DNA of 64,000 bases from Vibrio sp. MEBiC08052 (lineage in GTDB: Bacteria > Pseudomonadota > Gammaproteobacteria > Enterobacterales > Vibrionaceae): assembly GCF_001506075.1 (NCBI RefSeq), contig NZ_KQ947475.1:1907527-1971526 (forward strand), given 5' to 3'. A program made the translations under genes and the position numbers. A model generated the notes under the pieces. It was given only the letters and a program-made list of their open reading frames with translations, was not told the DNA's origin and did no database searches. Positions 17,760 to 24,881 of this stretch are shown in pieces; within the stretch, counting starts at the first letter, position 1; the number at the start of each line of letters is the position of its first letter.

Positions 17760-18035
17760 TTACGATTCTGATGGCAGCGGGTAACGGGCTTTAATCTCAG
17801 CGACTTTATCACGCCAAACTTGCTCAGAATCAGGCGTCTTGTCGTACTGCCACTCCATAAACAGAGAGTCTGACTCAAGTCGGTAAGCTTCTTTTCGTTT
17901 GACAACGTTTTGAGCCTCCTCAAAATTCTTTTGCTGCAAAACAGACTCGATCTGCTCCTGAGTCATACCCAACGAATTCATATAGCTGTAGGTCGTATCT
18001 GTTTGAGTTCGACCCTGAAAAATATAACTAAACAT
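17760..18035 (-). CDS. Fibre-cassette A downstream small protein (possible fibre chaperone)
   Basis: 91 residues, starting 15 bases after fibre A behind GGAG (AACAGGAGTAAAACAG). The pattern YSYMNSLGMTQEQIESVLQQKNFEEAQNVVKRKEAYRLES followed by WRDKVAEIKARYP is a helical small protein often seen directly after phage tail-fibre genes. No function is established that I know of; a chaperone for the fibre tip is the natural guess from position. It ends just before the cassette terminator. Confidence 0.6.
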   Translation of the reverse strand: MFSYIFQGRTQTDTTYSYMNSLGMTQEQIESVLQQKNFEEAQNVVKRKEAYRLESDSLFMEWQYDKTPDSEQVWRDKVAEIKARYPLPSES

Positions 18036-18049
18036 CTGTTTTACTCCTG

Positions 18050-19282
18050 TTAAACAAAGAAAGCGGGACGAAAACCGATGTTACTGTACGAGTATGACCG
18101 ACCATAGTTCAGAGCGAGCGCGCCCAGTCCGGAGAACGATCCATCGTACCAGCTGGCCCCGCGAAACGGGAGCCGCTCGCCATAGTTGAGACACCAGAGC
18201 CCGCCGCCAACTGTAGCCGTGGTTGCGGATTCAATCAGCAATCGACGCAACAACTCGTTAGGCGTATAACCGGCCGACTTTGTGATCGCAGCAAAATGCG
18301 AGTTATGCATATACGGATACTTGTAACTATCGTCGTCAGCTGGCCCGTTACGCTTGGTCACTGAGTCACTGAGTACTGGCGAACCGATGTAACCTGTTCC
18401 GCTTTGATTTTCAGAGGTTGAATCAAAATAGGCTGGGTGGCGATGCCAGTTAGCCTCGGCGACTGCCGGATTGTTATCCAGCGTTGTCAGGATCTGCCCG
18501 TCATCCAGCTTCATCTGGTCAATCCACTCCCACACATTGCCAACCAGGTCGCATACACCGAACTCGCTATGATCGTGATTCCACGTGACTGGGCCTTTGC
18601 CTGTGTCGGTTCGTCCGGTGCCACTAGTGTCTCCGGGCAATCCGTCGTCGACACGGCGAGCGGTTTCCCACTTCGCCTCATAGCTGCGTCCATGGTACGT
18701 ATTGCCGCGAGGTACAGTGCCGTTAGCCAGAGACCAGAGCGCAATCGCGGCCCATTCATGAATCGACATAAGATGCCAGTTATCGCCCTTCTGCGTGCAG
18801 AGCTGTTTTGCAGTGTCGTAATCAACCATGTTTCGCGGTGGAGTACCACCAATAACGGCGGAGCCGCCTGCTGCTGCCGATGCCAGATATTTGCCGATCA
18901 AGATTTCGCTGCGAGGCGCTCCGTTGGTTATAAATGCAGGATGAACGCCGGTGCCAAGATTAAGATCTGCTAATCCCAGATCTTCAATGTTGAAGCGCGG
19001 AATAACGCACATGATGTTTGGGTTGCCCTGAGCATCATAAATGACGGTGTTTCGACCGCCTGAGTTATGCTCGATAGCCTTTCGATACCCATCTGTTGCG
19101 ATGATAGTCAGATTGCTGGTCTTTTGGTCATATGTACTTTCAACCTTGGTGATTGAGTCATTGATGTTTTTATCAATCGCAGCCATTTTGCCAGACACTG
19201 CCTGCACGACAGCTTGAGAAGCTGCCGTTTGTTCTTGCGATGCTTGTTTAAGTAACTGCAATTCTTCAATGATATTAGCCAT
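18050..19282 (-). CDS. Tail fibre A with C-terminal FGE/C-type-lectin domain; candidate DGR target
   Basis: 410 residues. Residues 1-60 form the fibre-anchoring segment shared with fibre B and a coiled coil. From about residue 75 the protein has a formylglycine-generating-enzyme-like C-type-lectin fold: DYDTAKQLC, WHLMSIHEWAAIA, DLVGNVWEW and the closing RGASWYDGSFSG...NIGFRPAFFV. In phage and bacterial diversity-generating retroelements this same closing segment is the hypervariable receptor-binding surface. Thirteen codons between 18080 and 18154 fit AAC/AAT codons altered only at their A positions (AGC, TAC, GAT, TTC, TCC, GCT, TAT, GGT and so on). No reverse transcriptase, template repeat or Avd gene is in the window. 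The start overlaps the collar stop (ATGGCTAA). Confidence 0.8.
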   Translation of the reverse strand: MANIIEELQLLKQASQEQTAASQAVVQAVSGKMAAIDKNINDSITKVESTYDQKTSNLTIIATDGYRKAIEHNSGGRNTVIYDAQGNPNIMCVIPRFNIEDLGLADLNLGTGVHPAFITNGAPRSEILIGKYLASAAAGGSAVIGGTPPRNMVDYDTAKQLCTQKGDNWHLMSIHEWAAIALWSLANGTVPRGNTYHGRSYEAKWETARRVDDGLPGDTSGTGRTDTGKGPVTWNHDHSEFGVCDLVGNVWEWIDQMKLDDGQILTTLDNNPAVAEANWHRHPAYFDSTSENQSGTGYIGSPVLSDSVTKRNGPADDDSYKYPYMHNSHFAAITKSAGYTPNELLRRLLIESATTATVGGGLWCLNYGERLPFRGASWYDGSFSGLGALALNYGRSYSYSNIGFRPAFFV

Positions 19283-19829
19283 GGTTAGCCTCCAATGTCC
19301 TCAATCTCTCACTCATATTCATATATGTATGACCTTGTTTAATTTGAATTACCTGACTACGTAAAAACACAACTGCATCCATCATCATTTCTGTATCAAT
19401 CAAAATGTTGAGGTTTTCTGTGCCCACCACGACCGTCACGCTATCGCTAGGCAGGGTGCTTAAATCTAACGTAAACGGTTGAATACAATGGCCATTTCTC
19501 GCTTTATAGTTCAGCGTTGTATTTGCCGCAGAAATCACACCAAACAAGGTGCCATCTTCTAGCCAAAAGCCGAGTTCACGAATGGGATATTCATCAGGTC
19601 CAGAGAACTTAGCCACCGCCTGTATCTGGCTGCCACCTATATCTTTGAATTCACTAAATTCAACCCGCTGCAATTCATTCTGCAACGTCGTTTGATCCGG
19701 ATTTGGGGTATAGGCCCGATCACCGGCTGATACCCATTTTAATGATAACTGGATCCCCTTGGCTTTGGCGCTGATACATTCCTCCAGGCCTTTGCGGGTG
19801 ATCACTAACTTAATTGTGTCTTCACTCAT
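19275..19829 (-). CDS. Tail-collar fibre protein (P2 gpH N-terminal-like)
   Basis: 184 residues. The tail-collar fibre signature ITRKGLEECISAKAKGIQLSLKWVSAGDRAYTPNPDQTTLQNE near the N-terminus and FREL-like EYPIRELGFWLEDGTLFGVISAANTTLNYKARNGHC are typical of the proteins that attach phage fibres to the baseplate. It probably joins the fibre A or B chain encoded next by a shared C-terminal segment. Starts in an ATGA overlap with gpI and stops inside the start of fibre A. Its 3' half is duplicated at 17418-17690. Confidence 0.85.
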   Translation of the reverse strand: MSEDTIKLVITRKGLEECISAKAKGIQLSLKWVSAGDRAYTPNPDQTTLQNELQRVEFSEFKDIGGSQIQAVAKFSGPDEYPIRELGFWLEDGTLFGVISAANTTLNYKARNGHCIQPFTLDLSTLPSDSVTVVVGTENLNILIDTEMMMDAVVFLRSQVIQIKQGHTYMNMSERLRTLEANHG

Positions 19830-20569
19830 AACGTAGCTCTCGCATTCATGGTTAAAACGGTGATGTTGTAATGCGCTGCATAACCCGTCACCTTGATTTG
19901 ACTATATCCAGCAATGACTGGAGTAACAGCACTTGCCTCAACAGCATTGATACTCATCCCGGGCACGGTCGCACCACAGACAGAAAGAGCAACGTGAGCC
20001 TCTGGCATTGGCCATAATTTTGCATCACCCGAGGTCTCCTGCGTATTGATCACCGGAGCGATTGCACCGGTGATACCCATGCTTGTTTCAACCCCAAACA
20101 TCAAAGAAAGCTCAATTTGATCCCGTTCTGATTTGGTGTTTTCAATATAAGCGAGTAGCTTTTTGACATTGGTAACGTTGACTGGCTTGTTACCATTTTC
20201 CCAAGCCACGATCTCTAAGCTGTATGGCTGACCTTGTGGCTCTTGCTGATACCATGGCTTGATTTGACTTTGAAAATCAAATGACTCCAGTGCTAACTTG
20301 AGCCCGGCACGGGTGCCGCTCATTTTCCGAACCTGCCATGCATGTCCGGCAAGGTTGCGCTTAACCAGTTCTGTATCAGCCGTCTCCCATACCGTGAGTT
20401 GAAACTCAGCAGCGAGATAAGGAACGATTTCCATCGCCGTTTTCTGGGCATCCAGCAAATGAGGGTATGGATTGTCAATGGCATAAATTTGCTGGCTAAA
20501 TGACAACTCCATTGAACGTTCGAGCGGACTGCGGTTGTCCGGGAGGACACTATATGTTTTCAGTGTCAA
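19826..20569 (-). CDS. Baseplate/tail protein I (P2 gpI-like)
   Basis: About 247 residues. Family features: VLPDNRSPLERSMEL near the N-terminus, then PYPHLLDAQKTAMEIVPYLAAEF and WQVRKMSGTRAGLKLALESF. The start is uncertain. The frame is open far upstream within gpJ, but the family begins near the SVLPDNRSPLE segment. A TTG at 20569 sits close to the gpJ stop (20550) and would allow coupling; an ATG at 20512 is an alternative, and neither has a good ribosome site. gpI connects wedge and fibre. Confidence 0.8.
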   Translation of the reverse strand: MTLKTYSVLPDNRSPLERSMELSFSQQIYAIDNPYPHLLDAQKTAMEIVPYLAAEFQLTVWETADTELVKRNLAGHAWQVRKMSGTRAGLKLALESFDFQSQIKPWYQQEPQGQPYSLEIVAWENGNKPVNVTNVKKLLAYIENTKSERDQIELSLMFGVETSMGITGAIAPVINTQETSGDAKLWPMPEAHVALSVCGATVPGMSINAVEASAVTPVIAGYSQIKVTGYAAHYNITVLTMNARATL

Positions 20570-21551
20570 CGGTAATTTTGACTGACTCAAGATAAGGCGC
20601 CTCACTGTAAGCACAACGCAATGGCTGCTCAGGTTGAATAACGTCTCCGCGGTGTGCTCCGGTTGACTCCAGTAGCACACTGTAGAGCATGGATGACTCG
20701 ATGCTGGCACCGAGTCGATGTTGTTTCAGGGCATAAACTTTCACTGCTTTTTCTGCCGCCGTCCGCACAACATCAGCATCGGGACCGGGACGGATATAAA
20801 GCTTCGCTTCACACTGCCATGGGCGAATATCAGGCGCTTTTACGGTGATCAAATCGGTTTCCTGAGCGATGTCATCCCGCTCCAGATAAGCTTGAGTCGC
20901 CTCGATCAACGACGGAGTTGGCAGACCATTGCCTTCATGTGTCAGAATAAAGCAATCAACAACACCGGGAGATACTTGCCGGGCTTGTGCATCTTTCGTC
21001 AAGCCAGCCATGTCATGCGCCTGATACTCATAGGTCACGACGACTCGATTTTTCTCATGACTGTTGATCTGAACTTCAGGCCGTCCCCCTAAAGTCATGG
21101 CATGAAAACGGTATCCTGATCGTGTGCCGGTACTCGCTAAGGCATAAGCGGCCAAATAGTATCGGGAGAGTAGTGAATCATTACTCTCCATAACTGGTGG
21201 AATCGGAGGAAATGCACCGGGATCTCCGGGATCAATAATCTGACGAGTCACACCTAACTGGCTCACAATTAAGTCGATCATGTCGTTATCCGTCGCATAC
21301 ATGCCAAACATCTGTTGTGCCTGGCCATTCAATTGCCGGATATGGTTTTGCAAAATCACAGTAAATGCTTCGACAAATTTAGTCAGTAATTCAGCTTCAT
21401 TGCCGAGTGTTTCATTCACCGCAGTTGCATCATCTGGAGAGTGCTGTGCAAAGTATGCCAAAATATCGCGCTTTACTTGTTGGAGCAGAACTTCAAACGG
21501 TGGGGTCTGGATGATTTCTGGTTTAGGTAGTGGATTCTGATGTGGAAACAT
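20550..21551 (-). CDS. Baseplate assembly protein J (P2 gpJ-like)
   Basis: 333 residues. The J family is shown by the opening EIIQTPPFEVLLQQVKRDILAYF, the central VNETLGNEAELLTKFVEAF, LDLIVSQLGVTRQ-like segment (MIDLIVSQLGVTRQII) and GDVIQPEQPLRCAYSEAPYLESVKIT near the end. It forms the wedge with gpW and gpI. It starts within the last codons of the gpW gene and ends just before or inside gpI, in the standard V-W-J-I order. Confidence 0.9.
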   Translation of the reverse strand: MFPHQNPLPKPEIIQTPPFEVLLQQVKRDILAYFAQHSPDDATAVNETLGNEAELLTKFVEAFTVILQNHIRQLNGQAQQMFGMYATDNDMIDLIVSQLGVTRQIIDPGDPGAFPPIPPVMESNDSLLSRYYLAAYALASTGTRSGYRFHAMTLGGRPEVQINSHEKNRVVVTYEYQAHDMAGLTKDAQARQVSPGVVDCFILTHEGNGLPTPSLIEATQAYLERDDIAQETDLITVKAPDIRPWQCEAKLYIRPGPDADVVRTAAEKAVKVYALKQHRLGASIESSMLYSVLLESTGAHRGDVIQPEQPLRCAYSEAPYLESVKITVDTENI

Positions 21552-21882
21552 TCAGGGGTACCTCAAACTTAACTGTCCGCCCTTTCCAATTGCCTGAAAA
21601 ATAAAGGCTTAGGCCAGTCGCGTGACGTGTTGCAATACAACTGTCCGGGATAAAATCAGACAGTCCGTTTTCTGGGTTATAAAATGCCTCAAGCGCAGCG
21701 GACTGAGTACGAACTAACATATGGTCAGTCATATTCGCCGCTAAATGTTCCCGTACCCGGCTACCGAAAGCCGCGCGCTTCACGCGGCCTCCTAACGGGG
21801 TGGTCATGACTTGAGTCACCCGACTGACTAACTGTTCATAGCCTTCAATTTGTCTGCCGGTCATCCGATCAATACCAATCAT
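21523..21882 (-). CDS. Baseplate wedge protein W (gp25-like lysozyme-fold family)
   Basis: 119 residues, the family size. Seen: IGIDRMTGRQIEGYEQLVSRVTQVMTTPLGGRVKRAAFGSRV, the conserved opening of GPW/gp25 proteins with the PLG(S/G)R turn and FGS motif. It is a wedge component of contractile baseplates. Coupled by TAATG to the upstream 65-codon gene and overlapping gpJ. Confidence 0.9.
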   Translation of the reverse strand: MIGIDRMTGRQIEGYEQLVSRVTQVMTTPLGGRVKRAAFGSRVREHLAANMTDHMLVRTQSAALEAFYNPENGLSDFIPDSCIATRHATGLSLYFSGNWKGRTVKFEVPLNVSTSESTT

Positions 21883-22079
21883 TAGCTCACCTTATAGACG
21901 CCGGCCGACGAACCGCCTGTGACGTTTACTTCCGCTTGCCCTTGGATATGTTCAACAACGGCTTGAGCAATCGCTTTCACCATCACTTGGGCATAAGCAT
22001 GTTTGACGGCGGTTCGAAAGCCCGCATCTTCTAATTTCTGGATGATTACCCCTTCTAAAATATCTGCATTGATAGCCAT
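21882..22079 (-). CDS. Small tail-module protein of unknown function between V and W
   Basis: 65 residues from the ATG at 22079, which stands four bases past the gpV stop behind GGGGA; the longer in-frame start at 22172 would overlap gpV widely and is less likely. The sequence is one or two amphipathic helices (DILEGVIIQKLEDAGFRTAVKHAYAQVMVKAIAQAVVEHIQG) and a short Gly/Ser tail. Not recognised. The position between spike and wedge genes suggests a baseplate accessory role. Confidence 0.55.
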   Translation of the reverse strand: MAINADILEGVIIQKLEDAGFRTAVKHAYAQVMVKAIAQAVVEHIQGQAEVNVTGGSSAGVYKVS

Positions 22080-22080
22080 A

Positions 22081-22698
22081 TTATTTCCCCGCAGTGACTG
22101 TACTGGAACCATCGGCATGTGGATTGCCGGTAAAATGACAAATGTGTGCTGTCGTGACACAAGATGACCCACCGTTCAAAGCAATACTTTTGGCATCCAC
22201 GGTTGCCACATCACCAGCGACAATCTGCGCACTTTTTTCGACATTGATGTGAACATCGCCTTTAATATCGACGGTCAAGACATGATTTTTTGCATGATAG
22301 CTGGTACGACTGCCATCCGGATAAACCCGCAGGATTTCGTTGGGATCCCCACTCGGAGACGGGAAGTTATCACTGAATAATCCTGTCAGAGCGACCGTTT
22401 GGCTGCCGTTATCACCGGCACCATAATTAAGCACCAAAGCTTGCTCACCAACCGACGGACAACGATAGTCTCTGGTTTCACCGGCAGAAGAAGCAAACCA
22501 GCGAATAAATGGAGTCGTCAAGTCACCGTGCTTCACTTTGATCAACCAGCCGTTTTCATGAATGGCCTCAACCCGCCCTAATCGAATCAGGCTCCGGTTG
22601 CGACGTCGTAACTCTTCCAGTTCACTGGAAAGCATTTCAATTCGCTCTAAATAGGGAGTCAGCATTTCTCGGACGAGTAATTCAATTGCCTGACGCAT
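22081..22698 (-). CDS. Baseplate spike protein V (P2 gpV-like)
   Basis: 205 residues from the ATG at 22698 behind GGAGGTCAAGT, overlapping the upstream gene by 17 bases. GpV/gp45-type features: LIRLGRVEAIHENGWLIKVKHGDLTTPFIRWFASSAGETRDYRCPSVGEQALVLNYGAGDN (the OB-fold), then a beta-helix-like tail (SYHAKNHVLTVDIKGDVHINVEKSAQIVAGDVATVDAKSIALNGG) ending with HICHFTGNPH, an iron-binding-like histidine tip as in P2 and phi92 spikes. It pierces the target membrane. Confidence 0.88.
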   Translation of the reverse strand: MRQAIELLVREMLTPYLERIEMLSSELEELRRRNRSLIRLGRVEAIHENGWLIKVKHGDLTTPFIRWFASSAGETRDYRCPSVGEQALVLNYGAGDNGSQTVALTGLFSDNFPSPSGDPNEILRVYPDGSRTSYHAKNHVLTVDIKGDVHINVEKSAQIVAGDVATVDAKSIALNGGSSCVTTAHICHFTGNPHADGSSTVTAGK

Positions 22699-23239
22699 AC
22701 TTGACCTCCAACGGCTGATATTCATCCGCGTCATCCAAATGTTCCGGATTCACAGCCCAGGCAATCCCACCTCGTGCTTCATCTGGTTGAATGAGAGGCT
22801 CGCCAAGGTACAGGTTTTGCCGCCAGCTGACCGCCCGGCCAATCACCTGCGCCAGTTGATACTGAAGTCCGCTTGGTTCTGTACGTAAAAATTCAGGCAT
22901 GTCTATTTGGCGGATATCAACACCCCAACAGTTTCTATCGATAAAGCGTTCAATCATAGCAATGCTATCCAAGATCCGGAGAAAAGCTCGCTCAGCTGAA
23001 CGCGGTAAGAGACAATGAATCCGAATATGGAAGCCATGACAATATTGTCCTCGCTCACTTCGGCTCCCTGCTCTTCCATAGCGAAATTCAATCAGGAGTG
23101 TCAGAGATTCGATTGTCATCGTGCGATATTCATCATAATTTTTCACGACGATATCGTTTCCCAATAATTGTATGAGAGAAGCTTCAATCCGTTCATAAAG
23201 CTGACTAGGTGATTCAAGCTGTAATATTTCTGAGTTCAA
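22682..23239 (-). CDS. First gene of the tail operon; tail-terminator/completion-like
   Basis: 185 residues, start TTG at 23239 with an AGGAG site (ATAGGAGATATATT). I do not recognise it with certainty. The layout (LYERIEASLIQLLGNDIVVKNYDEYRTMTIESLTLLIEFRYGRAGSRSERGQYCHGFHIRIHC, then RAFLRILDSI) resembles Mu gp37/DUF1834-type tail terminator proteins, where an LLIEF-type strand is followed by a second strand and helices. It precedes the spike gene, where tail-completion genes often stand. A 23-bp palindrome lies just upstream. Confidence 0.6.
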   Translation of the reverse strand: MNSEILQLESPSQLYERIEASLIQLLGNDIVVKNYDEYRTMTIESLTLLIEFRYGRAGSRSERGQYCHGFHIRIHCLLPRSAERAFLRILDSIAMIERFIDRNCWGVDIRQIDMPEFLRTEPSGLQYQLAQVIGRAVSWRQNLYLGEPLIQPDEARGGIAWAVNPEHLDDADEYQPLEVKYASGN

Positions 23240-23250
23240 AATATATCTCC

Positions 23251-23273
23251 TATGTGATAATGGGTATCACATA
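23251..23273. promoter_or_regulatory. Perfect 9-bp-arm palindrome upstream of the tail operon
   Basis: TATGTGATA (23251-23259) and TATCACATA (23265-23273) around five bases, ending five bases before the AGGAG site of the first tail gene. The half sites resemble CRP half sites but the spacing is nine instead of six, so it is not a CRP site. A repressor operator or an RNA hairpin next to the ribosome site are both possible. Confidence 0.5.
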
Positions 23274-23383
23274 TTTCGTTGTGTTTTATATCGCATAGCC
23301 GAACAAGAGCACAGGATGAATGAGTGTTTAATTATTTGTACCGAACGATTCAAATAAAATAAAAATCATCAATAACAAAAAGG

Positions 23384-23491
23384 AAATAAAAAAGCTCCAC
23401 CAGTCAGGCAGAGCTTTGCAGTGTGGATATCATGCGCCATTCAAAAATATATTTCAATATCTGTGTTTATCCCTTTGCGAACTATTTATTG
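23384..23491 (-). repeat. 108-bp direct repeat copy 1, with terminator
   Basis: Nearly identical to 23515-23622 (offset 131; about four differences, for example GCTCCAC against GCCCCAC). On the minus strand each copy carries GCTCTGCCTGACTGGTGGAGC-like stem sequences (arms AGCTC and GAGCT around a partly paired loop) followed by six T. It lies between the zinc-finger regulator gene and the tail operon, both on the minus strand. Confidence 0.8.
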
Positions 23492-23514
23492 AATACCAAA
23501 ACCAATCACAGTTC

Positions 23515-23622
23515 AAATAAAAAAGCCCCACCAGTCAGGCAGAGCTTTGCAGTGTGGATATCATGCGCCATTCAAAAATATATTTCAATATCTGCGTTCA
23601 TCACTTTGCGAACTATTTATTG
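23515..23622 (-). repeat. 108-bp direct repeat copy 2, with terminator
   Basis: Second copy of the 108-bp repeat, with the same hairpin and T run on the minus strand. Together the two copies put two terminators in series across the approach to the tail operon. The rest of each copy holds no ORF of note. Confidence 0.8.
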
Positions 23623-23773
23623 CATAGATAAGCTAAACTATGAATTATAAAAAATTAAAAATCAGGATAAATTTAAACATCGACATCATATAAAAATGAT
23701 ATTGTCTTATATTATAAATAATTGGCGATTAAAATGGATATATCAGGGAATACTATTTCTTATAATACTAACT

Positions 23774-24370
23774 TTAATTCATCAAAGCATAAGTTTCTTC
23801 TTCTCGCTCTATTCGCTCCATGAGCGTCAACATTGCTGCATTACGTTTTGCTGCAAGCCATTGACTGAGTTCTTCCAAGATCGCATTGTATCGTTTAAAT
23901 ATCGGATACGAACAAATAAAACCACGAGAACACATCGCAACATAACGGGATTCTGGACGCCACAATACTCGTCCCTCTTCACAATGAGTACATTTTCTCA
24001 TTTGCCGGTGTGACGTTTTGTAAAGACCGGAGCCTCCGCAAGATGAACAGATCGTTCCCTGAGGATGGGTTGCCTCTTCAATTGCCGCATCAACCATTGC
24101 AGCAAATGCAGATTCACTACGCTGGCCGCGCCAGTTTTGGGTCAGCGTGGCAATCTCCGACTGGATCTCTTTTTCCAAGGCCTGACGAGAATAACGGCAA
24201 TCTTGAGTTTCGACAAATAGAACAAGAAAGCCAATTGGTGATGACTTCCAGCTCACCCCAACCATCGCAAGCTGTTCTTCAACACTGAATTTACTTCGCC
24301 CGCCCTGATGTATCGCTTGATAATTCATCCCTTTCAGATTGAATTTTGCCAATAGTGTTTCCGGTCTCAT
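23774..24370 (-). CDS. Zinc-finger phage protein, candidate late-gene regulator/antiterminator
   Basis: 198 residues, with a good AAGGA site before the ATG. A four-cysteine zinc finger of DnaJ-like type lies near residues 108-134 (CSSCGGSGLY ... CTHCEEG). The N-terminal part (LLAKFNLKGMNYQAIHQGGRSKFSVEEQLAMVGVSW) and the helical C-terminal part are typical of an uncharacterised phage/prophage family from marine gammaproteobacteria. Q-type late antiterminators are similarly small zinc proteins placed just before the late operon. Here it stands before two tandem terminators and the tail operon on the same strand, so I infer late-gene control. It cannot be proved from sequence. Confidence 0.65.
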   Translation of the reverse strand: MRPETLLAKFNLKGMNYQAIHQGGRSKFSVEEQLAMVGVSWKSSPIGFLVLFVETQDCRYSRQALEKEIQSEIATLTQNWRGQRSESAFAAMVDAAIEEATHPQGTICSSCGGSGLYKTSHRQMRKCTHCEEGRVLWRPESRYVAMCSRGFICSYPIFKRYNAILEELSQWLAAKRNAAMLTLMERIEREEETYALMN

Positions 24371-24503
24371 GTTGTTTCCTTATCTCAAAACCAAATGGTT
24401 GCATATTTGAAATATTTTCGATCTCATATGATTCAATTTCATCAGGAACAACAGAGTCCAACGTGTCGTCATTCCGATGCCACTTCATTGCAATAAGAAC
24501 CAA
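24291..24503 (-). CDS. Possible small gene upstream of the zinc-finger gene
   Basis: 70 codons that overlap the zinc-finger gene by 80 bases. Acidic, no recognisable domain and no clear ribosome site. It may be a small phage protein or a chance frame; kept because the reading frame runs into the regulator gene in a coupled-looking way. Confidence 0.3.
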   Translation of the reverse strand: MVLIAMKWHRNDDTLDSVVPDEIESYEIENISNMQPFGFEIRKQHETGNTIGKIQSERDELSSDTSGRAK

Positions 24504-24881
24504 TATTTACAAAAATTAAATACAACTATTGATTTGTTTTCAAGAGGGCAATGCGAACAACTCATTTGATAACAAAAGGTTTTATATGCACAATCACAGC
24601 ACTACGGTAAACAAATTATCATGACACGCTGAGACATTCTGTTTTCTCTTCAGTGCCAAAATGATAGTATTCGCTCTATCGGCAAGGCAATTAACGTTAG
24701 TCTATATTGATGAATTGACTTGCTTAACGATGACTGATGACCGGATACTTATTGAAATTGAATCACTGCCAACGAGATGCTCTTCTCTGCCAGTTGTGAA
24801 GTCCATTCTGCCGTTGTTCCAATGGCCTGTCGTATTCATTCAATTGGTTGATTTAGCTGATTTAATCAACACATAAAGCAT
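24504..24881. other. Intergenic region between tail module and sbcB
   Basis: No gene, tRNA or integrase remnant is supported here. A 71-codon frame on the plus strand (24661-24876) has no ribosome site or recognisable domain. It should hold the promoter for the regulator gene (minus) and for sbcB (plus). I see no attachment-site-like direct repeat shared with the cobT side of the module. Confidence 0.4.

Noticed and set aside
23251..23273. CRP site upstream of the tail operon
   Set aside because: The half sites TGTGA and TCACA are present but the spacing is nine bases, not six.
23384..23622. CRISPR-like array
   Set aside because: There are only two copies of 108 bp with a 23-base gap, no spacer series and no cas gene. 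Each copy reads as a terminator-bearing repeat.
24661..24876. 71-codon plus-strand frame upstream of sbcB
   Set aside because: No ribosome site, no recognisable domain, and composition like the surrounding non-coding DNA.
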